Positions 57,410-64,000 of a stretch of DNA of 64,000 bases are shown here, in pieces. Position 1 is the stretch's first letter. The number at the start of each line of letters is the position of its first letter. The notes under the pieces were generated by a model. The model made no database searches. It was not told the origin of the DNA and worked only from the letters and a program-made list of their open reading frames with translations. The translations under genes and the position numbers were made by a program. The DNA comes from Janthinobacterium sp. CG3 (GTDB lineage: Bacteria; Pseudomonadota; Gammaproteobacteria; Burkholderiales; Burkholderiaceae_D), in the NCBI RefSeq assembly GCF_000344615.1, contig NZ_KB467824.1, positions 3,707,875 to 3,771,874 on the forward strand, read 5' to 3'.

Positions 57410-59692
57410 TTAAGCCAGATTAACCGGAGCTAACTTTAACAGCAAAATGACGACAGACGCGCCACTTCCGTCGGCCCGGTTCTCAATATCGATCCTGCCG
57501 CCATGTTCGTCGACGATTTTCTTGACCATGGCCAGTCCCAATCCAGTGCCGCGCGCCTTCGACGTCACATACGGTTCGAAGGCGCGCGCGAGTATTTTCG
57601 GTGCAAAGCCGGGGCCGTTGTCGCTGATCGCCAGGCGCACCGCGACGTTGACGCCGCCGCCGGCGCTGCGGTAGTGGATCGCCTCGGTGCGCACGTCGAT
57701 GCGCGGGTGCGGCGCGCCCGGCGCGACGTCGTTCATCGCGTCCTGGGCGTTTTGCAGCAGGTTGTGGACCACCTGGCGCATCTGGGTGGCGTCGCCCATC
57801 ACCAGCGGCAGGCCCGGCGCCAGCAGCGGGTGGATGATGTCGGCGTCATCGCCGCCCAGGTAAAGGTGGAGGATTTCCTCGATCAGCTCGTTCAGGCTGA
57901 GCGGCGTCAGCACCGCCGGCGGCGTGCGCGCGTAGTCGCGGAAGTCGTCGACCATGCGCTTCATCGCGTCGACCTGGTTGACGATGGTGGTGGTGCTGCG
58001 GTTGAGCAACGCGACGTCGGCCTCGCCGAGCTTGTCGGCCAGCTTCATCTGCAGCCGCTCGGCCGACAGCTGGATCGGCGTCAGCGGGTTCTTGATCTCG
58101 TGCGCCAGCCGGCGCGCCACTTCGCCCCAGGCGATCGAGCGCTGCGCCGAGATGACGTCGGAAATGTCGTCGAACACCACCAGGTAGCCGCTGCCGGTTT
58201 CCAGCGGCAGGCGCGAGCCGCGCGCCAGCAGCGTGATGTCGTGCTCGTCGCCGGGGCGGCGCGGAATCTCCACCTGTTTTTGCCAGTGCAGGCGCTGCAG
58301 GTTGCGCCCCGACGCCGTCTGCGCGCTTTGCGCCGTGAAGGCGCTGACGATGGCGCCGCCGAACTCCTCCATGCCGCCGATGTGCGCCAGCGGCTGGCCG
58401 ACCATGGTCGCGCCGGCGTGCTGCAGGATGCGCTCGACCGACTCGTTGCAGGTGACGAGCTTGAAGTCGCCGTCGAGCACCATCACGCCGGCCGACATGT
58501 TCGCCAGCACCGACTCCAGGTGCGCCTTGGCGTTTTGCAGCGCGGCGCGGTTGCTCTCGACGGCGGTGCGCGCCTCGAACAACTGGCGCGTCATGGTGTT
58601 GAACGACTGCGTCAGCGTGCCCAGCTCGTCGCGGCTGGCGACGATGGGCCGCGGCGACAGGTCGCCCTCGGCCACCGCGCGGGTGCCCTCGGCCAGCACC
58701 AGCAGCGGCTGGGCCAGGTTGTCGGCGATCAGGAAGGCGCTGCCGATGGCGCCGAAAATGGCCAGCAGCAAGGTCAAGGTCAGCGTCTCGATGTACATCT
58801 TGCGCAAGCCCGAGCGCGCCACGTAGCGCTCCTTGTACTCGCTGTAGGCGGTGCGCAGCACCTCGGCGTTGGTGGCCAGGCTGACCGGCACCGACTGCAG
58901 CAGTTGCAGGTAGCGCGGCGCCGCGCCCGGGATCGGCACCAGCACCCGCAGGCGCAGGCCGGTGGTCGGGTCGGCCGCCGTGGCGGCGGCCGCGGCGGCC
59001 GGGCGCATGCCGCCGCCGTCCTTGCCGTCCTGCAATTCCATGCCGCCCTCGGCGGCGCCGTAGCCGGCCGGCCCGGCCGCCTGCGACAGCATGTCCGGGT
59101 TGGGCAGCTCGGCGCTCAGCTTGGCGTTCGGCCCGGCGCCGGCGCCGCCGACCAGGCGGCCGTCGGCGCGCACGATCAGCGCCGTCTGCATGCCGCGCTC
59201 GCGCACCAGGCGCGCCAGCGTGGCCATATTGTATTCGGGCGGTTCGGAGGACAGTTCCTGGGCCGAGCGCAGCGCGCGCGCCTTGAGTTCGAGCAGCTCG
59301 CTGTCGAGGCCGGCGCGCCCGAGGTTCAGGCCGGCCTCCAGGCCGGCCTCGATCTTGACGTTGAACCAGGAGTCGATCGAATGCGAGACGAACTGCACCG
59401 AGACGAGGAAAATCACCAGGCCGGGCAGGATGCCGATGCCGGCGAACAGCAGCACCAGGCGCGCCATCAGGCGCGAGCCGAACTTGCCGCTCTTGTGGCG
59501 GGCGTACAGGCGCGCCAGCGAAATGCCGACCAGCAGCAGCAGCGACACCGCCACCGCCGCGTTCAGGCCCAGCAACCAGGAATAATAGCGGTCGAAAAAA
59601 CCCGAGTTGTCGGACGCCGACGCCAGCAGGAACAGCAAGATGCTGACCACGCCGCCGCCCACCACCATCGCATAGCGCAACGCCTGCTTCAC
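57410..59692 (-). CDS. ntrY: NtrY-like membrane sensor histidine kinase
   Basis: The 760-aa kinase has several membrane helices in the first 350 residues (for example 8-28, 40-62, 85-105 and near 310-330) enclosing a periplasmic sensor region. HAMP, PAS-like and kinase domains follow. The phospho-accepting His is in RLAHEIKNPLTPIQLSAERL. The ATP-binding domain has NLLQNAQDAM, ISDNGPGFAP and GTGLGLAMVKKI. Start is a GTG whose G is shared with the DUF4390 stop (TAGTG), so translation is coupled. Its partner is the short response regulator downstream. Confidence 0.92.
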   Translation of the reverse strand: MKQALRYAMVVGGGVVSILLFLLASASDNSGFFDRYYSWLLGLNAAVAVSLLLLVGISLARLYARHKSGKFGSRLMARLVLLFAGIGILPGLVIFLVSVQFVSHSIDSWFNVKIEAGLEAGLNLGRAGLDSELLELKARALRSAQELSSEPPEYNMATLARLVRERGMQTALIVRADGRLVGGAGAGPNAKLSAELPNPDMLSQAAGPAGYGAAEGGMELQDGKDGGGMRPAAAAAATAADPTTGLRLRVLVPIPGAAPRYLQLLQSVPVSLATNAEVLRTAYSEYKERYVARSGLRKMYIETLTLTLLLAIFGAIGSAFLIADNLAQPLLVLAEGTRAVAEGDLSPRPIVASRDELGTLTQSFNTMTRQLFEARTAVESNRAALQNAKAHLESVLANMSAGVMVLDGDFKLVTCNESVERILQHAGATMVGQPLAHIGGMEEFGGAIVSAFTAQSAQTASGRNLQRLHWQKQVEIPRRPGDEHDITLLARGSRLPLETGSGYLVVFDDISDVISAQRSIAWGEVARRLAHEIKNPLTPIQLSAERLQMKLADKLGEADVALLNRSTTTIVNQVDAMKRMVDDFRDYARTPPAVLTPLSLNELIEEILHLYLGGDDADIIHPLLAPGLPLVMGDATQMRQVVHNLLQNAQDAMNDVAPGAPHPRIDVRTEAIHYRSAGGGVNVAVRLAISDNGPGFAPKILARAFEPYVTSKARGTGLGLAMVKKIVDEHGGRIDIENRADGSGASVVILLLKLAPVNLA

Positions 59693-60261
59693 TACTCCGC
59701 CTTGTACAGGAAGGACTTTTTATTCGAGCTCAGGCGCCATTCGCTGTTGTTGAAGGCGTTCACCTGGATCGGCTTGGGCAGGTAGTCGCGGTCCAGGTCC
59801 ATGCGCAGCGTGACGTTGTAAGTCTCGCCCGGCTTGAGCGCGCCGCGCGCGGCCACCAGCCAGCGGCTGGGGCGGCGGATCAGGAACAGCGCGTCCTCGA
59901 GCGAGGCAAAGCTCTGCTGCACGTTGCCGGTGATCGAGACGTGGTACTGGCGCGTCAGCACGTTGTAGGAAATCCGGCTGGTGCGCCTGGCAACGATGGC
60001 CTTCTCGTCGAACCAGAACCAGCGCGGCCGGGTCAGCTCGATCTCGGTGGTGAAGAACAGCGGCACGCCGTGCTGCACCGCGTCCTCCAGGCCGTGGTTC
60101 AGGTCGAAGGCGTAGCTGGCGGCCAGCTTGTAGCCCTCGTCGACCGACTCGATGTAGGCGCGCGTGATCTCGACGCCGTCGGCGGCGTGGGCGCGCGGCA
60201 GCATGCACGCCAGCGTCAGCAGCAGTTGCCAGGCGAGCAATCGGAAAAAGCGTGTCGTCAC
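59692..60261 (-). CDS. DUF4390 exported protein
   Basis: The product of 189 aa (from GTG at 60261) begins with a signal peptide (FRLLAWQLLLTLACMLPRAHA). It contains the DUF4390 sequence SYAFDLNHGLEDAVQHGVPLF and TRPRWFWFDEKAIV. The frame continues to an ATG at 60351 overlapping rsmB, but that would put a repetitive Pro/Gln/Ala stretch in front of the signal peptide. DUF4390 genes are commonly found between rsmB and ntrY in betaproteobacteria; the function is unknown. Its stop overlaps the ntrY start. Confidence 0.85.
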   Translation of the reverse strand: MTTRFFRLLAWQLLLTLACMLPRAHAADGVEITRAYIESVDEGYKLAASYAFDLNHGLEDAVQHGVPLFFTTEIELTRPRWFWFDEKAIVARRTSRISYNVLTRQYHVSITGNVQQSFASLEDALFLIRRPSRWLVAARGALKPGETYNVTLRMDLDRDYLPKPIQVNAFNNSEWRLSSNKKSFLYKAE

Positions 60262-60283
60262 AAGTGGGCCGGTGCTCAATAAT

Positions 60284-60319
60284 GGTTGCGGTGGTTGCGG
60301 TGCTTGCGGTGCTTGCGTT
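60284..60319. repeat. Four-copy 9-bp tandem repeat
   Basis: Four 9-base units (ggttgcggt twice, then gcttgcggt and gcttgcgtt) lie between the rsmB stop and the likely DUF4390 start. If translated on the minus strand from the upstream ATG they give an APQ-type tripeptide repeat. The repeat could vary in copy number. Confidence 0.8.
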
Positions 60320-60340
60320 GGAAAATGGCGGACCGGCCGC

Positions 60341-61792
60341 TTACCCGCCATTTTTTTGAAACAAGGCGTAAAACAGCCCGTCGTGGTCCTGTTCGGCCGT
60401 GCCGGTCGGCAGCAACTGGCCCGGCGCCGGCAGCCGCGTGGCGTTGTTGCGCACCGCGAAGGCGGCGGCCTGGGCTTCCGACTCCTGCGGCCACAACGAG
60501 CAGGTCACGAACAACAATTTACCATCGGGGCGCAGCATCTGCCAAAGGTTGTCGAGGATTTTGGCCGAAAGTGTTGCTAGTTGGAGCGCGTCGCCCTTGC
60601 GCCGCAGCCAGCGGATGTCGGGGTGGCGCCGCACGATGCCCGAGGCGGTGCATGGCACGTCGGCCAGGATGCGGTCGAACTGCTGGCCGTCCCACCACGC
60701 CGCCGACTGGGCGTCCTGCGCCTTCAGCGTCGCCGCCAGGCCGAGCCGTTCGAGGTTCTCGGCGATGCGCGGCAGGCGCTTGGCGTCGGCGTCGATGGCG
60801 GTCAGCTCGACGGCCGCCGTTTCCAGGATGTGGCAAGTCTTGCCGCCGGGCGCGGCGCAGGCGTCGAGCACGCGCATGCCGTCCCGCAAGTCGAGCAGCG
60901 CCGCGGCCAGCTGGGCCCCGGCGTCCTGCACCGAGACGTGGCCGTCGGCGAAGCCGGGGATCAGGCCGACCGCCACCGGCTGCTCCAGGCGCACCGCGGA
61001 CGGGCCGACCTGGGCCGCGCCGATGCCGGCCTCGGCCAGGCGGGCCAGGAAGGCCGGCACCGTGCTCTTGCGCGCGTTCACGCGCAGCGTCAGCGGCGGC
61101 GCGGCGTTGCCGGCCGTCAGGATCGCCTGCCAGTCGCGCGGATAGGCGGCGCGCGCGGCGTCGATCCACCACTGCGGGTAGTTCCACTGCGCCAGCGGCT
61201 GCTGCAGCGCCGCCGCCAACAGCGCCTTGCGCTCGCGCAGGAAGCGCCGCAGCACGGCGTTGACCATGCCCTTGGCGTGCGCCATGTCGGGGTGCGAGGT
61301 GGCCACCGTGACGGCCTGGTCGACGACGGTGAATTCCTCGTAGGGCTGCTCGCCGGGTTCGGCGGCCATCAGCGCCAGCGCGCAGCACAGCAGCGCGGCC
61401 AGCATCGGCGGCTCCGGCGCCTTCAACGTCATCAGGCCGATCAGCGTCTCGCTGCGGCCCAGCTGGCGCATGGCGCGGTAGGAAATGTCCTGGATCGCGC
61501 CGCGCGCCTGCGGCGTGGCGCCGTTCTGCGCGAACACCTTGGCCAGCGCCTGCGGCAGGGCGCCGCCGCCGCGCACCTGGGCCACCGCGTTGGCGGCGCC
61601 GAGCAGGCAAAACGCCAGCGAATCGGCGCGCAGGTCGGGCTGGAAGTTCGGTTGCAGCCGCGGCTTCACGTCCGGGTGGTAGCTGGGGCGCAGCTTGGCG
61701 TACGCGGCGGCCTCGGCGGCGGCGGCCTCGGCCGGCGTCGGGGCCGGCTTCGAGACAATCTTCAACTTCAACATGGGGCGCTTAATCATCAT
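60341..61792 (-). CDS. rsmB: 16S rRNA (cytosine-5-)-methyltransferase RsmB
   Basis: RsmB methylates C967 of 16S rRNA. The product (483 aa from the ATG at 61792) has an N-terminal NusB-like helical domain (RGAIQDISYRAMRQLG, HAKGMVNAVLRRFL). The C-terminal SAM-dependent domain shows the SAM motif VLDACAAPGGKTCHIL, catalytic Cys in ILADVPCTASGIVRRHPDI and VTCSLWPQE. An Ala-rich N-terminal extension precedes the NusB part. Start choice among 61876, 61792, 61789 and 61774 is uncertain. It is the first gene of the rsmB-DUF4390-ntrY-ntrX run. Confidence 0.93.
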   Translation of the reverse strand: MMIKRPMLKLKIVSKPAPTPAEAAAAEAAAYAKLRPSYHPDVKPRLQPNFQPDLRADSLAFCLLGAANAVAQVRGGGALPQALAKVFAQNGATPQARGAIQDISYRAMRQLGRSETLIGLMTLKAPEPPMLAALLCCALALMAAEPGEQPYEEFTVVDQAVTVATSHPDMAHAKGMVNAVLRRFLRERKALLAAALQQPLAQWNYPQWWIDAARAAYPRDWQAILTAGNAAPPLTLRVNARKSTVPAFLARLAEAGIGAAQVGPSAVRLEQPVAVGLIPGFADGHVSVQDAGAQLAAALLDLRDGMRVLDACAAPGGKTCHILETAAVELTAIDADAKRLPRIAENLERLGLAATLKAQDAQSAAWWDGQQFDRILADVPCTASGIVRRHPDIRWLRRKGDALQLATLSAKILDNLWQMLRPDGKLLFVTCSLWPQESEAQAAAFAVRNNATRLPAPGQLLPTGTAEQDHDGLFYALFQKNGG

Positions 61793-62113
61793 CAATCCGG
61801 TATCTGGTCTGCGCGCGCGGCGGGCGCGGCCACGCACTGTAAAGGGTCGATTGTAGCGGTTGTGGCGCGGCTTCACCTAAGCGATTGCTTTACGGCCCGC
61901 AAAAGCGTTGTGAAAACCGCCATATGGCGCCCCTTTGCGCAAGCGCAAGCCGGCCCGCCTCCACACCGGCGCCCGCGCCGGCCCGGGGTTGCCGCACCGC
62001 TCGTATTGCTGGCGGCGCCAAACCAGTATAATTACTGCTGTTTGGCCGGCGCCTGGCGCCGTCCTTTTTGCCTTCGGTTGTTTATTTAGCGCGGCCCCGC
62101 CGCCACCACGCTC
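61793..62113. other. Divergent promoter region between rsmB and argS
   Basis: About 320 bases without a gene. A TATAAT hexamer at 62027-62032 on the plus strand, about 82 bases before argS, is a possible -10; TTGCTG at 62006-62011 could be a -35 but the 15-base spacing is short. Palindromic GC-rich sequence (for example cgcaagcgcaagccgg, ccggcgcccgcgccgg) is present at 61936-61985. No leader peptide or T-box was recognised. Confidence 0.4.
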
Positions 62114-63853
62114 ATGCTCGCTCAACAAAAACAAGAAATCATCGCCCTGTTCCAGGCCGCTCTCGTTCCCGTCCTGGCCGGCACTGCGCTGACGCCGTCG
62201 GTGGTGTTGGAGCGACCGCGCGACGCCTCGCACGGCGACGTCGCCTGCAATATCGCGATGCAGCTGGCCAAGCAGTTGAAGTTGAATCCGCGCGAGCTGG
62301 CCCAGACCATCGTCGCGGCGCTGCTGGCCGATCCGGCCGGCAAGGGTTTGATCGAGTCGGCCGATATCGCCGGCCCCGGCTTCATCAATCTGCGCGTGGC
62401 CGCCGCCGCCAAGCAGGCCGTCGTCTCGGCCGTGCTGCAACAGGGCGCCGCGTATGGCCAGAGCACCGCCGGCGCCGGCAAGCAGGTCGTCATCGAATTC
62501 GTCTCGGCCAACCCGACCGGCCCGCTGCACGTCGGCCACGGCCGCCAGGGCGCCCTCGGCGACGCGCTGGCCTCGCTGTTCGGCTCGCAGGGCTATGCCG
62601 TCACGCGCGAGTTTTATTACAACGACGCCGGCGTGCAGATCCAGACGCTGGCCAATTCGGTGCAGGCGCGCCTGCGCGGCCACAAGCCGGGCGACGCCGC
62701 CTGGCCCGAGTCGGCCTACAACGGCGACTATATCGCCGACATCGCCGGCGATTTCCTCGCCGGTAAAACGGTCGCGGCCAGCGACGGCGCGCCCGTCACC
62801 GCCAGCGCCGACGTCGAGGACATCGATTCCATCCGCGCCTTCGCCGTCACCTATCTGCGCAACGAGCAGGACATCGATTTGCAGGCCTTCGGCGTCAAGT
62901 TCGACAATTACTACCTCGAATCGTCGCTGTACAGCGATAACAAGGTCGAGTCCACCGTCGACGCGCTGGTCAAGTCCGGCAAGACCTACGAGGACGGCGG
63001 CGCGCTGTGGCTGCGCACCACCGACTACGGCGACGACAAGGACCGCGTGATGCGCAAGACCGACGGCAGCTTCACCTATTTCGTGCCGGACGTCGCCTAC
63101 CACGTCGTCAAGTGGCAGCGCGGCTTCACCCAGGCCATCAACATCCAGGGCAGCGACCACCACGGCACCATCGCGCGCGTGCGCGCCGGCCTGCAGGCGG
63201 TCGACATGGGCATTCCGAAGGGTTACCCGGACTACGTGCTGCACAAGATGGTGACGGTGATGAAGAACGGCGAGGAGGTCAAGATCTCCAAGCGCGCCGG
63301 TTCCTACGTCACGGTACGCGACCTGATCGAATGGTCCGGCGCCGGCGATATCGCCAAGGGCCGCGACGCGGTGCGCTTTTTCCTTATTTCGCGCAAGGCC
63401 GACACCGAATTCGTCTTCGACGTCGACGTCGCGCTGAAAAGCTCGGACGAGAACCCGGTGTTTTATGTGCATTACGCGCACGCGCGCATCTGCCGCATGC
63501 TGGAGCAGTGGCACGGCGACGAGGCCACGCTGGCCGGCGTCGACCTGGCGCCGCTGACGGCGCCGACCGAGGCCACGCTGCTGGCGGCGCTGGCGGCCTA
63601 TCCGGAGGTGCTGGCGCGCGCCCAGAACGAACTGGGCCCGCACCAGGTCGCGTTCTACCTGCGCGAACTGGCCGCCAACCTGCACAGCTTCTACTTCGCC
63701 GAGCGCGTGCTGGTCGACGACGAGCCGCTCAAGCTGGCGCGCCTGGCCCTGATGGTCGCCACGCGCCAGGTGCTGCGCAACGGCCTGGCCCTGATCGGCG
63801 TGTCGGCGCCCGACAAGATGGTGCGCGAAAGCCTGGAAAGCCCGGACGCATGA
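62114..63853 (+). CDS. argS: Arginyl-tRNA synthetase
   Basis: ArgS charges tRNA-Arg. The 579-aa class I enzyme has an N-terminal Add-1 tRNA-binding domain ([19 protein letters not shown]). The HIGH motif is HVGHGRQG at residues 139-146 within [14 protein letters not shown]. The catalytic core continues with [16 protein letters not shown] and [11 protein letters not shown], followed by [20 protein letters not shown]. The C-terminal DALR anticodon-binding part is [14 protein letters not shown]. Its stop overlaps the next start (ATGA). Confidence 0.97.
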   Translation: MLAQQKQEIIALFQAALVPVLAGTALTPSVVLERPRDASHGDVACNIAMQLAKQLKLNPRELAQTIVAALLADPAGKGLIESADIAGPGFINLRVAAAAKQAVVSAVLQQGAAYGQSTAGAGKQVVIEFVSANPTGPLHVGHGRQGALGDALASLFGSQGYAVTREFYYNDAGVQIQTLANSVQARLRGHKPGDAAWPESAYNGDYIADIAGDFLAGKTVAASDGAPVTASADVEDIDSIRAFAVTYLRNEQDIDLQAFGVKFDNYYLESSLYSDNKVESTVDALVKSGKTYEDGGALWLRTTDYGDDKDRVMRKTDGSFTYFVPDVAYHVVKWQRGFTQAINIQGSDHHGTIARVRAGLQAVDMGIPKGYPDYVLHKMVTVMKNGEEVKISKRAGSYVTVRDLIEWSGAGDIAKGRDAVRFFLISRKADTEFVFDVDVALKSSDENPVFYVHYAHARICRMLEQWHGDEATLAGVDLAPLTAPTEATLLAALAAYPEVLARAQNELGPHQVAFYLRELAANLHSFYFAERVLVDDEPLKLARLALMVATRQVLRNGLALIGVSAPDKMVRESLESPDA

Positions 63854-64000
63854 ACGCTTCCGCCGCCCGCTCCAGCCCGCCGCGCAAGCAGCGCATTTCC
63901 AGCCTGCCGCGCCGCCAGCGCGGCAACACCCTCGTTGGCATCATCATCGGCCTGGTCGTCGGCCTGGTCATCGCCGTGGTCGTCGCGCTGGTGATCACCA
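63850..64000 (+). CDS. SPOR-domain (FtsN-like) protein, N-terminal part
   Basis: This frame starts by ATGA overlap with argS and is cut by the window edge after about 50 codons. It encodes a basic, Arg/Pro-rich cytoplasmic N-terminus ([18 protein letters not shown]) followed by one transmembrane helix ([20 protein letters not shown]). In related betaproteobacteria the gene after argS encodes an FtsN-like SPOR protein that binds septal peptidoglycan. The SPOR domain itself lies outside the window, so the identity rests on position and membrane layout. Confidence 0.7.
   Translation, partial: MNASAARSSPPRKQRISSLPRRQRGNTLVGIIIGLVVGLVIAVVVALVIT

Noticed and set aside
57503..59785. 760-codon plus-strand frame opposite ntrY
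   Set aside because: Its composition is Arg/His/Gln-rich without any domain, and ntrY is clearly the real gene.

Overview
The window is high-GC chromosomal DNA from a betaproteobacterium, most likely Oxalobacteraceae (Massilia/Duganella/Janthinobacterium type). The main reasons are the gene order dusB-fis-purH-ruvC-ruvA-ruvB, topB-smg-dprA-LysM beside def-fmt, rsmB-DUF4390-ntrY-short ntrX, argS followed by a SPOR protein, and a DUF3567 gene. No rRNA, tRNA, CRISPR array or prophage was seen.

Layout. 1-0.7 kb: an IS110-family transposase runs off the left edge. 0.7-6.6 kb: a leftward housekeeping run (YaiI-like, ruvB, ruvA, ruvC, purH, fis, dusB) covering Holliday-junction processing, purine synthesis, a nucleoid protein and tRNA modification. 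6.7 kb: a perfect 32-bp inverted repeat. 6.8-17 kb: a histidine phosphatase, a PEBP-like protein, dtd-tyrS (overlapping), an M23 peptidase, anmK, erpA, a bactofilin, argC, rpsI-rplM, an OsmC protein and coq7. 17.4-21.9 kb: an ABC ATPase followed by a permease fused to an M1 aminopeptidase. 22-29.8 kb: accessory metabolism, with a transglutaminase-like protein, catalase, an exported metallo-beta-lactamase-fold protein, two tandem alkaline phosphatases and an exported protein of unknown function. 29.9-37.6 kb: topB, smg, dprA and a LysM protein leftward; def and fmt rightward.

37.6-45.3 kb is the accessory highlight. A complete LysR regulator is followed by vgrG, a T6SS cargo effector whose C-terminus looks like a PoNe-type PD-(D/E)xK DNase, and a DUF1911/PoNi-like immunity gene. 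Next come a 114-bp orphan copy of part of the effector gene and a 5'-truncated, nearly identical second copy of the LysR gene. The whole toxin module is therefore bracketed by direct repeats of about 670 bp. The vgrG reading frame changes about twelve times within roughly 700 bp, although the encoded sequence stays family-like between the changes.

45.4-64 kb: a tautomerase, an M66-like lipoprotein protease, metH, an SPW membrane protein, an EAL-HDOD protein, a class II amidotransferase, DUF3567, a small CobW-like protein, the NtrY/NtrX-like two-component pair, DUF4390, rsmB, argS and the start of a SPOR-domain gene. Short REP-like inverted repeats recur in intergenic gaps across the window.
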